NCBI RefSeq assembly: GCF_000152805.1
Contig: NZ_CH902578.1
Coordinates: forward strand, 2,011,834 to 2,075,833
Reading direction: 5' to 3'
Origin: Maritimibacter alkaliphilus HTCC2654
Lineage (GTDB): Bacteria > Pseudomonadota > Alphaproteobacteria > Rhodobacterales > Rhodobacteraceae
Length of the DNA: 64,000 nucleotides
A program made the translations under genes and the position numbers. Under the pieces are notes generated by a model that was not told the DNA's origin, made no database searches, and saw only the letters and a list, made by a program, of their open reading frames with translations. Positions 15,624 to 26,158 of the stretch are shown in pieces; positions within the stretch are counted from its first letter, which is position 1; every line of letters starts with the position of its first letter.

Positions 15624-18167
15624 ATGCCGTTCACCCGTCGCCACCGTTACCTGCGCACGCTCGCAATCGCCGCATTGGCCATCGCGGGCGTCGTCGTGTC
15701 GGTGGCCCTTGGTGGCGAGGTTCTGCGCAAGCTTCGGCTGCTCGAAACGGCCGCATCCGACAACATCCAATGGACCCTGTCGCAGGTCGAGGTCGAATAC
15801 CTAGACCTCGCCATCGCAATCGAGCAATTCCAACTCGGCCGGACCGACGACCTCGACACCGTCCGGCGCGAGTTCGACATCTTCTACAGCCGTATCCGGA
15901 CCCTGTCGGAGGGCGATCTTTATGCCGGACTGCGCGAACAGCCTGCTTTCGCCCGCCAGCTTTCCGTCATCCGGGATTTCCTCGATACCTCCGTGCCGCT
16001 GATCGACGGTGCGGATGACGCTCTGGCCCGAGAACTCCCCGTTCTTTTCGAGGATATGCTCGACACCCGCACCACCGTGCGCGAACTGGCGGCGACGGGG
16101 CTGGGCTATTTCGCCCAACAGGCCGATCTGCGGCGCGAGGAGATCGCCGACACGCTGTTCTATCTGGCGATCCTGACCATCGTGGTCCTGACCGGCCTTT
16201 TCGCGGCCTCGGTCGTTCTGTTCCGTTTGAACCGCAGCAACGAGGCGCGCGCGCGCACCATCGAAGCGGCCTCGCGCCGGATGGAGACCATCGTCAACAC
16301 CTCGCTCGATGCCATCGTCGTCTCGAACCGGACGGGGCGCATCATCGCATTCAACGACGCGGCCGAAATCATCTTCGGCTACAAGCGTGAACAGGTGATC
16401 GGGCAACTGATGAGCGAGATCATCGTGCCGCCGCATCTGCGCAATGCCCATGAGGCCGGCATGGAGCGGTTTCGCACGACCGGAGAAAAGCGGGTGATCG
16501 GTCAGGGGCGGATCAAGCTGGAAGCGATGCGGTCGGACGGGTCGGTCTTTCCGGCGGAAATGGCCATCGAGTCCGCCGAGGGCAGCGACGGCGAGATTTT
16601 CGTCGGCTACCTGCGCGACATTTCGCACCGGGTCAAAGCCGAGACCGACCTCGTGGAAGCCCGCGACAAAGCCGTGGCGGGCGAAAAGGCGAAGTCGGAA
16701 TTCCTGGCCGTCATGAGCCATGAAATGCGCACCCCCCTGAACGGTCTGCTCGGCACGCTGGCCTTGCTCAAGGGCACCAAGCTGTCTGCGAAACAGGCGC
16801 AATATGTCGACAATCTCGAGGTGTCCGGGGGCCTGCTGCTGACCCATATCAACGACGTGCTCGACGTGACGAAATACGAAGCGGGCAAACTCGACGTCGA
16901 TTTCGTGCCGACCGACCTGTCGGCGCTCGTGCGAAGCGTCGTCGACAACCAGCGCGACCTCGCCTCGGCCTCTGAAAACACGATCGAATGGTCCTGGGTC
17001 GGCAAGCCGCTGCCGCCTGTCATGACCGACCCGCAGCGCCTGCGGCAGGTCCTTATCAACCTCGTCGGCAATGCGGTGAAATTCACGCGCGGTGGGCGCA
17101 TCCGGATCGAGATCGGCGCGGTGCCGCAAGGCGGTGGGGCCGATGTGACGATCACGGTCTCGGACACCGGGATCGGTATCGCACCCGAGGATATCGACAG
17201 GCTGTTCGAGGATTTCGAGACCGGCGACCGATCCTATGGACGGGCCCGCAACGGCACCGGTCTGGGCCTTGGCATCGCGCGGCGTCTGACGCGGGCGCTT
17301 GGCGGCACGATCGGCGCGGAAAGCGAGCTTGGCGAAGGCAGCACCTTCTGGATCGACCTGCCGCTCGATTACGCAAGCGATCCCGTCGAGACCGGGACCA
17401 AGACCAAGCTTCCGGCCCGGCCCGCACAGGCGCAATCGATCCTCGTCATCGAGGACAACGAGATCAACCGCACGGTTCTGCGTGAAATGCTCATCGCGGA
17501 CGGGCATCGGGTGGTCGAGGCCGAGGATGGTCTGCAAGGCGTTCATCTGGCGCAGTCGGCGGCCTTCGACCTGATCCTGATGGATATTTCCATGCCCGTG
17601 CTCGACGGCGTGGCGGCAACGGAACTGATCCGGTCGACGCCGGGGCCGTGCCAGACCGCGCGCATCGTCGCGGTGACCGCGCATGTCATGCCGGGGGAGG
17701 TGTCGCGGTTCACCGAGGCCGGGATGAACGGCGTCCTGTCCAAGCCCATCGACCGCGCGAGGCTGCGCCAGCTTCTTGTCGCGCAGGAGACCACGACCGA
17801 ACCGGCACTGTCCGAGACCGGCCTCGTCGATCCGGGGCGTTTGGCGGAATTCCGGTCGGAAATCGGCGACGACCTGTTCGCCAAGTTGCGCCAGACCTTC
17901 GTCGATGACGGCGACGCGCTGGTCGCCATGCTGTCGGCAGGGGGCGAAGGCCCGACCCAAGTCGCGGACCGCTGTCACAAGATGGCGGGCGCGGCGGCGA
18001 TCTTCGGAGCGGGCCCGCTTCGCGAGGCGCTCAAGACGACCGAAAGCGCGTGCCGCGAAGGCGTTTCCGAGGGTCGTCTTGCCGATCTGATCGCCACGCT
18101 CGTGCCCTTGTGGGCCGACACCCGCAAGGCGGTCCTGTCCGACACGGGCGCCCCTGTTGCACTCTGA
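15624..18167 (+). CDS. Hybrid sensor histidine kinase (PAS-HisKA-HATPase-REC-HPt)
   Basis: An 847-residue membrane kinase. TM1 spans ~10-30 and is followed by a periplasmic, mostly helical sensor region (~35-180). TM2 is ~182-205 (LFYLAILTIVVLTGLFAASVVLF). The PAS domain is ~225-345 (METIVNTSLDAIVVSNRTGRI). HisKA carries His366 in VMSHEMRTPLNG. HATPase_c has N, G1 (DTGIGI) and G2 (GTGLGLGIA) boxes. The receiver has Asp654 in LILMDISMP, and the C-terminal HPt has His785 in CHKMAGAAAIFG. This phosphorelay needs a separate output regulator; the LuxR-type regulator at 11783 is the nearest candidate. The downstream LacI gene is probably independent. Confidence 0.9.
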   Translation: MPFTRRHRYLRTLAIAALAIAGVVVSVALGGEVLRKLRLLETAASDNIQWTLSQVEVEYLDLAIAIEQFQLGRTDDLDTVRREFDIFYSRIRTLSEGDLYAGLREQPAFARQLSVIRDFLDTSVPLIDGADDALARELPVLFEDMLDTRTTVRELAATGLGYFAQQADLRREEIADTLFYLAILTIVVLTGLFAASVVLFRLNRSNEARARTIEAASRRMETIVNTSLDAIVVSNRTGRIIAFNDAAEIIFGYKREQVIGQLMSEIIVPPHLRNAHEAGMERFRTTGEKRVIGQGRIKLEAMRSDGSVFPAEMAIESAEGSDGEIFVGYLRDISHRVKAETDLVEARDKAVAGEKAKSEFLAVMSHEMRTPLNGLLGTLALLKGTKLSAKQAQYVDNLEVSGGLLLTHINDVLDVTKYEAGKLDVDFVPTDLSALVRSVVDNQRDLASASENTIEWSWVGKPLPPVMTDPQRLRQVLINLVGNAVKFTRGGRIRIEIGAVPQGGGADVTITVSDTGIGIAPEDIDRLFEDFETGDRSYGRARNGTGLGLGIARRLTRALGGTIGAESELGEGSTFWIDLPLDYASDPVETGTKTKLPARPAQAQSILVIEDNEINRTVLREMLIADGHRVVEAEDGLQGVHLAQSAAFDLILMDISMPVLDGVAATELIRSTPGPCQTARIVAVTAHVMPGEVSRFTEAGMNGVLSKPIDRARLRQLLVAQETTTEPALSETGLVDPGRLAEFRSEIGDDLFAKLRQTFVDDGDALVAMLSAGGEGPTQVADRCHKMAGAAAIFGAGPLREALKTTESACREGVSEGRLADLIATLVPLWADTRKAVLSDTGAPVAL

Positions 18168-18205
18168 AACCGCTCGTGGCCCCGGCCGACCCCTTGATCC
18201 ACGGA

Positions 18206-18220
18206 TTGAAATGTTTTCAA
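18206..18220. promoter_or_regulatory. LacI-type operator, autoregulatory site
   Basis: TTGAAATGTTTTCAA is a 15-bp near-palindrome (arms 6 of 7). It lies 30 bp upstream of the proposed GTG start of the LacI gene and resembles the operator at 19233. An ATG inside it (18211) is in frame with the LacI gene but is more probably part of the operator. Confidence 0.6.
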
Positions 18221-18249
18221 GTCACCTCCCAGCAGAGGGCGAGGATCAC

Positions 18250-19236
18250 GTGGCGCGGAAAATCACTGCTAAGGATGTCGCGGAACGGGCGGGCGTGTCC
18301 CGGTCCGCCGTGTCGCGCGCGTTCCGGTCGGATCGGTCCCTGTCCGACGACAAGCGCGTCCGTGTGATCGAAGCTGCCCGCGCGCTTGGCTATGTCTCGC
18401 CTGCCGCGCAAGCTGTGGCGTCGGTCACGACCGGGACGATCACCCTCGTCGCGGGTGATCTGGAGAACCCGTTCTATCCCGTGGCGGCTGCCGAGCTTTC
18501 ACAGGCGATCCACGCGGCAGGGCGACGCCTGATCCTGCATACGGTACCGCCCGACATGGATGTGGACGCGGTGTTGCAGCAGGTGCTCGACTATCGTTCG
18601 GACGCGGCCATCGTCACCTCGGCCCATATGTCGTCACGCATTGCGCGCACCTGTCGCGACGCCGGGATGCCGGTGATCCTGTTCAACCGGGTGCAACCTG
18701 ACGCCGCCATGACGGCAGTGACCTGCGACAACTACGCGGGCGGGCGACTGGCGGCCCAACATTTCGCGAGGCTTGATCGGCAGCGCATCGCCATGGTCGG
18801 GGGGAGCGCCGATACATCGACGCACATCGAACGCAGCCGGGGATTTCGCGATGCGCTGACCGCGTTGGGTCGACCGCTCACTGCCGCGCCCGACGGGGCC
18901 TATCGCTACGATACGGCCTTTGCGGCGGCGCGGGCTTTGTTCGACGGTCCGAACCCGCCCGACGCGGTTTTTGCCCTGAACGACGTCATGGCGCTGGCGG
19001 TGGTCGACGCGGCGCGCGAGGCGGGGCTGGGCGTGCCGGACGACGTGGCGATCATCGGGTTCGACGATATTCCAATGGCCGCGTGGCCCTCTTACCGGCT
19101 GACCACGATCCGCCAGCCGCTGCGCCGGATGGTGGCCGAAACGCTGGATCTGATCGACGCGCAGAAGGCCGATCCGACTGTCGGCGGCACGATCCGTATT
19201 CTGCCGGTCGAAATGATCCGGCGCGAAACGGCTTGA
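18250..19236 (+). CDS. LacI/GalR-family transcriptional repressor
   Basis: A 328-residue regulator. The helix-turn-helix at the extreme N-terminus reads KITAKDVAERAGVSRSAVSRAFRSDRSLSDDKRVRVIEAARALGY. A periplasmic-binding-like effector domain follows (GTITLVAGDLENPFYPVAAAELSQAI; VPDDVAIIGFDDIPMAAWPSYRLTTIRQP). GTG at 18250 with GAGGA at 18239-18243 is preferred over ATG 18211 or 18157, because LacI proteins normally start just before the HTH and 18211 falls inside an operator-like palindrome. The stop codon lies within the next operator (19233), so repressor gene, operator and target genes are tightly packed. Confidence 0.88.
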   Translation: MARKITAKDVAERAGVSRSAVSRAFRSDRSLSDDKRVRVIEAARALGYVSPAAQAVASVTTGTITLVAGDLENPFYPVAAAELSQAIHAAGRRLILHTVPPDMDVDAVLQQVLDYRSDAAIVTSAHMSSRIARTCRDAGMPVILFNRVQPDAAMTAVTCDNYAGGRLAAQHFARLDRQRIAMVGGSADTSTHIERSRGFRDALTALGRPLTAAPDGAYRYDTAFAAARALFDGPNPPDAVFALNDVMALAVVDAAREAGLGVPDDVAIIGFDDIPMAAWPSYRLTTIRQPLRRMVAETLDLIDAQKADPTVGGTIRILPVEMIRRETA

Positions 19237-19247
19237 AAATTTTTCAC
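19233..19247. promoter_or_regulatory. LacI-type operator upstream of the hisD-like/SDR operon
   Basis: TTGAAAATTTTTCAC contains the perfect 13-bp palindrome TGAAAATTTTTCA (centre 19240). It overlaps the LacI stop codon and lies 71 bp upstream of the ATG at 19318. It shares the TTGAAA..TTTTCA core with the site at 18206. Confidence 0.7.
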
Positions 19248-19317
19248 GCTCAGTGGTCACCCTTGCCCGATCCGCGATGCTGCCGCTAGGTGAAGGCGAC
19301 GAAGTGGAGGACATCGC

Positions 19318-20646
19318 ATGGCCATCGAACATCTCAAACGCAGCAAACCCGAAACCGAGCGGGCCGAGGACGACGCCAAAGTGCGCGCCACGGTCGAAGC
19401 GACGCTGAAAGATATCGAAACGCGGGGCGATGCCGCCGTGCGCGATCTGTCGGAAAAGTTCGACGGCTACACGCCCAAGGCGTTCCGCCTGACCCCGTCC
19501 GAGATCGAGGCCGCGATGCAGAAGGTCACGACGCGCGAGATGGAGGACATCAAGTTCGCCCAGACCCAGATCCGCCGCTTCGCCGAGGCCCAGCGCGCCA
19601 CGATGACCGATACCGAGGTCGAGACGATGCCGGGCGTGATCCTCGGCCACAAGAACATCCCGGTGCAATCCGTGGGCTGCTACGTGCCCGGCGGCAAGTT
19701 CCCCATGGTCGCCTCGGCGCATATGTCGGTGTTGACGGCGTCGGTCGCGGGCGTCCCGCGCATCGTCGCCTCGGCCCCGCCGGTCAAGGGTGCCCCCCAC
19801 CCCGCTATCGTCGCCGCGATGCAATTGGGCGGCGCGCATGAAATCCTCGTGCTCGGCGGTATTCAGGCCGTGGGCGCCATGGCCATCGGGACGGAAAGCA
19901 TCGACCCGGTGCATATGCTCGTCGGCCCCGGAAACGCCTTTGTCGCCGAAGCCAAGCGGCAGCTTTTCGGGCGCGTGGGCATAGACCTGTTCGCTGGTCC
20001 GACCGAGACGATGGTGATCGCGGACGACACGGTGGATGCCGAGATGTGCGCGACCGACCTTCTGGGTCAGGCCGAGCACGGCTACAACTCCCCCGCCTGT
20101 CTCATCACCAATTCGCGCAGGCTGGCCGAGGCGACGCTGGCCGAGATCGACCGCCTGCTCGAAATCCTGCCCACCGCCGAAACGGCGAGCGTCAGCTGGC
20201 GCGACTATGGCGACGTGATCCTCTGCGACACCTACGACGAGATGCTCTCGGTCGCGAACGACATGGCCTATGAACATGTGCAGGTGATGACGGATCGCGA
20301 CGACTGGTTCCTCGACAACATGCACTCTTATGGCGCGCTCTTTCTTGGCCCCCGCACCAACGTCGCGAACGGCGACAAGGTGATCGGCACGAACCACACG
20401 CTGCCGACGAAAAAGGCCGGGCGCTATACGGGTGGCCTCTGGGTCGGCAAGTTCCTGAAAACTCACAGCTATCAGAAAGTGACGAGCGACGAGGCGGCCA
20501 CGCTGGTCGGCGAATACGGCTCGCGCCTGTGTATGCTCGAAGGGTTCGTGGGCCACGCCGAACAGTGCAACGTCCGCGTGCGCCGCTACGGCGGGATCAA
20601 CGTGCCTTATGGCGAGGCCGCACCCTACCGCGGGGCCGCGGAATGA
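19318..20646 (+). CDS. Histidinol-dehydrogenase-family NAD-dependent dehydrogenase (HpsN-like)
   Basis: A 442-residue member of the HisD fold ([118 protein letters not shown]). The Q-AEH residues that bind zinc in HisD are present. Its setting beside an SDR under LacI control, away from his genes, argues against histidine biosynthesis. The closest described function I recall is HpsN, (R)-sulfopropanediol 3-dehydrogenase, common in roseobacters; this is inference, as no sulfolactate or transporter genes are next to it. GGAGG ribosome site at -12; ATGA overlap with the SDR. Confidence 0.8.
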   Translation: MAIEHLKRSKPETERAEDDAKVRATVEATLKDIETRGDAAVRDLSEKFDGYTPKAFRLTPSEIEAAMQKVTTREMEDIKFAQTQIRRFAEAQRATMTDTEVETMPGVILGHKNIPVQSVGCYVPGGKFPMVASAHMSVLTASVAGVPRIVASAPPVKGAPHPAIVAAMQLGGAHEILVLGGIQAVGAMAIGTESIDPVHMLVGPGNAFVAEAKRQLFGRVGIDLFAGPTETMVIADDTVDAEMCATDLLGQAEHGYNSPACLITNSRRLAEATLAEIDRLLEILPTAETASVSWRDYGDVILCDTYDEMLSVANDMAYEHVQVMTDRDDWFLDNMHSYGALFLGPRTNVANGDKVIGTNHTLPTKKAGRYTGGLWVGKFLKTHSYQKVTSDEAATLVGEYGSRLCMLEGFVGHAEQCNVRVRRYGGINVPYGEAAPYRGAAE

Positions 20647-21398
20647 GCGCGCCGGATTTCTCGCTTTCGGGCAAGCGCGCCTTGGTGACGGGCGCGGGCC
20701 GGGGGATCGGCCGCGCGATCGCCGAGGCCTACGCCGCCGCCGGGGCCGAGGTCACGCTCTGCGCCCGGACGGGCGCGGAGGTCGAGGCCGTGGCCAAGGC
20801 GCTCACCGATCAGGGGTTCAAGGCGGACGCGATGGTCGCGGACGTGACCGACATCGCGGGCTTCGCCGCCCTCATCGCCCAGCGCCCCGCCTTCGACGTC
20901 TTCGTGAACAACGCAGGCACCAACCGGCCCAAGCCCTTGTCCGATGTGAGCGAGGACGACTACGACGCGGTCATCGACCTGAACGTCAAAGCCGCGATCT
21001 TCGCGGCGCAGGCGGTGTCGGCCAAGATGGTCGAGAACGGCACCAAAGGGTCGATCATCAATATGTCCTCCCAGATGGGTCACGTCGGCGCGGCCAATCG
21101 CACGCTCTATTGCGCGTCGAAATGGGCCATCGAAGGTTTCACCAAGGCGCTGGCGGTGGAACTGGGACCGAAGGGCATCCGCGTGAACACGATCTGCCCG
21201 ACTTTCATCGAAACCCCGATGACCAAACCGTTCTTCGAGGATCCGGCGTTTCTGGACAGCGTGTTGGCCAAGATCAAGCTGGGGCGCATCGGGCAAGTGG
21301 GCGATATCACGGGCGCCGCCGTGTTCCTCGCCTCGGACGCCTCCGGACTGATGACCGGAAGTGCAATGATGCTGGACGGGGGGTGGACGGCCGACTAA
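20643..21398 (+). CDS. Short-chain dehydrogenase/reductase (classical SDR)
   Basis: A 251-residue enzyme. The nucleotide-binding motif TGAGRGIG is at residues 16-23, NNAG follows ([11 protein letters not shown]), and the catalytic Ser/Tyr/Lys appear as MSSQMG and YCASK. The C-terminus [15 protein letters not shown] is typical of the family. The start codon overlaps the stop of the HisD-like gene (ATGA), so the two are translationally coupled and probably act on the same polyol or sulfonated polyol substrate. An HpsO/HpsP-like racemising role is possible but unproven. Confidence 0.88.
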   Translation: MSAPDFSLSGKRALVTGAGRGIGRAIAEAYAAAGAEVTLCARTGAEVEAVAKALTDQGFKADAMVADVTDIAGFAALIAQRPAFDVFVNNAGTNRPKPLSDVSEDDYDAVIDLNVKAAIFAAQAVSAKMVENGTKGSIINMSSQMGHVGAANRTLYCASKWAIEGFTKALAVELGPKGIRVNTICPTFIETPMTKPFFEDPAFLDSVLAKIKLGRIGQVGDITGAAVFLASDASGLMTGSAMMLDGGWTAD

Positions 21399-21407
21399 GC
21401 CGCCCGC

Positions 21408-22493
21408 TCAGGCATCGACTTCGACCGCGCCGATGGGGTGCGAACAGCAGGCGAGCACATAGCCCGCCTCGATGTCGTCGTCCGAAATTCCGCCGTTGTG
21501 AACCATGTGGACCTGACCCGAGGTCTTCTTGATCTTGCAGGTGCCGCAGACGCCGAAGGTGCAGCCCGACGGAATCACGATGCCCGAATTGCGCGCGACC
21601 TGTAGGATCGTGTCGGTCTCGGTGCAGTCCGCCGTCGTGTCCGACCGCGCGAAGGTGACGCGCGCTTCGGCCGCATCGTCGAGCACCAGATCGTCCGGGT
21701 CGGGTAGCTGCTCTTCCGTCTTGACCGGGGCGACGAAGGTTTCCTGCGCATATCGGTCCATGTCGTAGCCGAGACCGATGAGCATTTCGCGCACCGCATC
21801 CATGAACGGTTCGGGACCGCAGCAATAGACCTCGCGGTCCATGTAGTCGCCCGCGATCAGACCGATCATCAACTGGTTCAGACGGCCCCGGAACCCGGTC
21901 CAGACGTGGTAAGGATCGTCCTCTTCCACGAGGAAATAGAGCTTCAGTTCCGGCACGCGGGCCGCCATCATTTCCAGCCGCTGACGCGCGATGATCTCGC
22001 TCGGTCGTTTGGCGCAGTGCAGGAACACGATGTCGGTGCCAGCGCCACGGTCATAGAGATAGGTCGTCATCGACAGGGACGGCGTGATGCCTGAGCCGGC
22101 CGAGATGAACAGGTATTTCTTCCGCTCGCGCGTCGGCAGGGTGAAGATGCCCGCAGGCCCCGTGGCCTTGATCTTCATCCCCGGACGCAGATGGTCGAGC
22201 ATCCAGCGCGTGCCGATGGAATCCGCCTGCGCCTTGACCGTCACCGACAGGGTCAGCGGGCGCGAGGGCGACGAGCTTATCGTGTAGGTGCGCCAGACCG
22301 TGCCACCGGGCACCGGAAGCTCCAGCGTGACGAACTGCCCCGGCTCGTATTTGAACACGGCCCCCGACGGCGCGATGAAGCTGAAAGACGCGGTGTTCGG
22401 CGCCTCGGGCACCACCGCGCAGCATTCCAGCAGTTCCTCGTCACGCCAGATCGCGGCGTCGGCGGAAGCGGTCAGGTCGGTCTGCAAGCCCAT
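21408..22493 (-). CDS. gbcB: Ferredoxin-NAD(P)H reductase component of a Rieske N-demethylase (GbcB-like)
   Basis: A 361-residue reductase. The FAD-binding domain comes first (FVTLELPVPGGTVWRTYTISSSPS), then the NAD domain (YLFISAGSGITPSLSM; EVYCCGPEPFMDAV). A C-terminal plant-type 2Fe-2S domain has the ligands in CTFGVCGTC and CCSHP. Such hybrid reductases pass electrons from NAD(P)H to Rieske oxygenases of the glycine-betaine, stachydrine and carnitine class. It is transcribed just after the oxygenase gene, with a 3-bp gap. Assignment to glycine betaine specifically rests on GbcA similarity and the DgcA-like neighbour. Confidence 0.82.
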   Translation of the reverse strand: MGLQTDLTASADAAIWRDEELLECCAVVPEAPNTASFSFIAPSGAVFKYEPGQFVTLELPVPGGTVWRTYTISSSPSRPLTLSVTVKAQADSIGTRWMLDHLRPGMKIKATGPAGIFTLPTRERKKYLFISAGSGITPSLSMTTYLYDRGAGTDIVFLHCAKRPSEIIARQRLEMMAARVPELKLYFLVEEDDPYHVWTGFRGRLNQLMIGLIAGDYMDREVYCCGPEPFMDAVREMLIGLGYDMDRYAQETFVAPVKTEEQLPDPDDLVLDDAAEARVTFARSDTTADCTETDTILQVARNSGIVIPSGCTFGVCGTCKIKKTSGQVHMVHNGGISDDDIEAGYVLACCSHPIGAVEVDA

Positions 22494-22496
22494 CTC

Positions 22497-23813
<1,317 letters not shown>

Positions 23814-23873
23814 TCAGTCGACCCGGCGCGCGCCATTCCTGCGTTTCCAAAACACGATTTTGCGCCTCTGGAA

Positions 23874-23905
23874 CGGACGGAATCCGACACGCGCAAATCC
23901 GTCCG
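23874..23905. promoter_or_regulatory. Inverted repeat upstream of the Rieske oxygenase gene
   Basis: CGGACGGA (23874-23881) and TCCGTCCG (23898-23905) are perfect 8-bp inverted arms 16 bp apart. They lie in the 271-bp gap 139 bp or more upstream of the gbcA start. This could be a regulator site or a terminator-like hairpin of the upstream gene, but no T-run follows. Nothing else stands out in this gap. Confidence 0.3.
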
Positions 23906-24006
23906 CGACCTGCGCGAAAATTGGCGCCTTGCCGCTGTCCGTTCCGGCATCGAAGCGCCCCGATCCGCACCCAATCCGTGTGCGTCCTGCGAACATCGCA
24001 CGCCGC

Positions 24007-26043
24007 CTACAGGGCCCGGGCGAGGCGCAGCGCGTCGTAAATCGCCGCATGGGTGTTGCGCGCGGCCACGGCATCGCCGATGCGGAAAAGCCGATAGGTG
24101 CCATCGGAGTTCGTGGAGACGGTTTGCGGCGCATTGGCGATGAGGGCTTCGTAATCGACCTCGCCCAGATTGGAGGAACCGGGGCGCAGGTCGAAATAGA
24201 GATCGTCCAAGGGCCGGGTGCCGTGGTTCACCACCACCTGATCCACCCGACGCTCGCGTTGGACACCGCCGTAATCGCTGCCGATGTCCGCGACGAGTTC
24301 ATTGCCGTCCCGCCGCACCGCGTCCAGCCGCCATGTCACGGTAAAGGTCACGTCGCGCGCCTGAAGCTCGCGCAGCGAGGGGGTCAGCGACATCGCCATG
24401 ACCTCGGGCACGATGTTACGGTCGCGTGTCATCACTTCGACTTTCGCGCCCGTCGCCGCGATCTTTTCGGCGGCCTGCAACGCGGGGTAGTCGCCCGCGT
24501 CGTCATAGATCAGAACGTTCGCGCCGGGGCGCACGTCGCCCGATAGAATGTCCCATGTCGAGGTGACGAGGTCGTCGCCCTCACGCAGCACCTCGACATG
24601 CGGCAGGCCCCCGGTGGCGACGATCACCACGTCCGGCGCATGGGCGGCGACCGTCCCCGCATCCGCGAAACTGTTGTAACGGAAGGTGACGCCGAGCCGC
24701 TCACACTCCGCAACGCGCCACTGGATGAGCTGCATCATTTCGGCGCGCCGTGGCGTCTGCGCGGTCAGACGCACCTGCCCGCCGGGATCGTTCGCGGCCT
24801 CGTGCACGATCACCTCATGCCCTCTGAGCGCGGCGACCCGTGCCGCCTCCAGCCCCGCAGGCCCGGCGCCGACGATGACCACGCGGCGAGGTGTCTCGGC
24901 TGGTGCGATCTCATGCGGCTGCTCGATCTCCCGGCCCGTCGAGGGGTTGTGCAGACAAAGCGCCATGCCGCCTTGGTAAATCCTGTCGAGGCAGTAGTTC
25001 GCCCCGACGCAGGGCCGAATGCGATCCTCCTCCCCCCGCATGATCTTGGCGACGATATGCGGATCGGCCATGTGCGCGCGGGTCATCCCGACCATGTCGA
25101 GCTTGCCGGAGGCGATGGCATGGCGCGCGGTCGCCACGTCCTGAATCTTGGCGGCGTGAAAGGTGGGGAACTGCGTCGCGGCCCGGATGTCGCCCGCGAA
25201 ATCCAGATGCGGGGCCGAGCGCATCCCCTGCACCGGGATCACGTCGGTCAGGCCCGCGTCGGTGTCGATATGCCCTTTCACCACGTTCAGGAAATCGACC
25301 ATGCCGCTGTCTTTAAGTCGCCTGGAAATCTCCAGCCCGTCCTCGCGCGTCAGGCCGCCCGGCAGATCCTCGTCCCCGGTGTAGCGCACGCCGACGATGA
25401 ACTCGGACCCGACCCGGTCGCGGATCGCTTTCAGCGTGTCGAAGGTGAAGCGCAGGCGCCCGTCCAGATCGCCACCATAGGGGCCGTCGAGCGTGTTGGT
25501 CAGCGGCGACCAGAACTGATCCATCAGGTGCCCGTAGGCCTGCAATTCGATCCCGTCGAGCCCCGCCGCCTGCATTCGTTCGGCGGCATCGGCGTAATCC
25601 GCGATGATCCGGGCCACGTCCCAATCCTCGGCCTTTTTCGGAAACGCCTTGTGCGACGGCTCGCGCTCATGGCTGGGCGACACGACCGGGAGCCAGTCGG
25701 CCTTATCCCACCGCGTCCGACGGCCAAGGTGGGTCAGCTGGATCATCACCGCGCAGCCATGCCCGTGGCACTCGTCGGTGAGGGTCTTCATCCAGCCCAC
25801 GACCTCGTCCTTCCACGCGAGGATGTTGTTGAACACCGGCGGACTGTCGCGGGAGACGCTCGCCGACCCCGCCGTCATCGTCAGCGCCACGCCCGCCCGC
25901 GCGCGTTCCACGTGATAGGCGCGATACCGGTCCTTGGGCATCCCGTCCTCGGGATAGGCCGGCTCGTGACTCGTGATCATCAGCCGGTTCTTCAACGTCA
26001 GGTGTTTGAGTTGATAGGGCTGGAGAAGCGGGTCGTTGGACAT
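24007..26043 (-). CDS. dgcA: TMADH-family flavoprotein, DgcA-like (dimethylglycine demethylation)
   Basis: A 678-residue protein of the OYE-TIM-barrel plus FAD/NAD architecture, the same size as Pseudomonas DgcA. Residues 1-~340 form the FMN barrel (RLMITSHEPAYPEDGMPKDRYRAYH; DGIELQAYGHLMDQFWSPLTN). Next is a cysteine cluster with C345, C351 and C363; the position equivalent to TMADH Cys348 is Ala. From ~385 a dinucleotide-binding domain starts (RRVVIVGAGPAGLEAARVAALRGHEVIVHE). Dimethylglycine to sarcosine would follow the GbcAB step. The electron acceptor genes (DgcB/Etf) are not in the window. It is divergent from a TetR gene. Confidence 0.8.
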   Translation of the reverse strand: MSNDPLLQPYQLKHLTLKNRLMITSHEPAYPEDGMPKDRYRAYHVERARAGVALTMTAGSASVSRDSPPVFNNILAWKDEVVGWMKTLTDECHGHGCAVMIQLTHLGRRTRWDKADWLPVVSPSHEREPSHKAFPKKAEDWDVARIIADYADAAERMQAAGLDGIELQAYGHLMDQFWSPLTNTLDGPYGGDLDGRLRFTFDTLKAIRDRVGSEFIVGVRYTGDEDLPGGLTREDGLEISRRLKDSGMVDFLNVVKGHIDTDAGLTDVIPVQGMRSAPHLDFAGDIRAATQFPTFHAAKIQDVATARHAIASGKLDMVGMTRAHMADPHIVAKIMRGEEDRIRPCVGANYCLDRIYQGGMALCLHNPSTGREIEQPHEIAPAETPRRVVIVGAGPAGLEAARVAALRGHEVIVHEAANDPGGQVRLTAQTPRRAEMMQLIQWRVAECERLGVTFRYNSFADAGTVAAHAPDVVIVATGGLPHVEVLREGDDLVTSTWDILSGDVRPGANVLIYDDAGDYPALQAAEKIAATGAKVEVMTRDRNIVPEVMAMSLTPSLRELQARDVTFTVTWRLDAVRRDGNELVADIGSDYGGVQRERRVDQVVVNHGTRPLDDLYFDLRPGSSNLGEVDYEALIANAPQTVSTNSDGTYRLFRIGDAVAARNTHAAIYDALRLARAL

Positions 26044-26101
26044 GGAAACCTCCGTGGCTTGGCAAGCGATTCCACAAAATGTTCACTTATGTCAAGTTTA
26101 G

Positions 26102-26115
26102 AGACATAGGTGTCT
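26102..26115. promoter_or_regulatory. Candidate TetR operator in the dgcA/tetR divergent region
   Basis: AGACATAGGTGTCT has perfect 5-bp arms (AGACA/TGTCT) with a 4-bp spacer. The overlapping pair TATGTC...GACATA occurs just upstream (26088-26108). It lies in the 115-bp divergent region, 44 bp before the regulator ATG (26159) and 59 bp from the flavoprotein ATG (26043). Confidence 0.5.
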
Positions 26116-26158
26116 ATTCTCCTTGCTCGGCCTCGCCCACGCGCATAGGATCGTCGCC

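Noticed and set aside
15801-17978. Long open frame antisense to the hybrid kinase (725 codons)
   Set aside because: It is a by-product of high-GC codon bias opposite a well-supported gene, rich in Arg/Gly/His/Asp with no domain pattern. The same holds for 47778-50273, 18634-20556, 54645-56939 and similar antisense frames.
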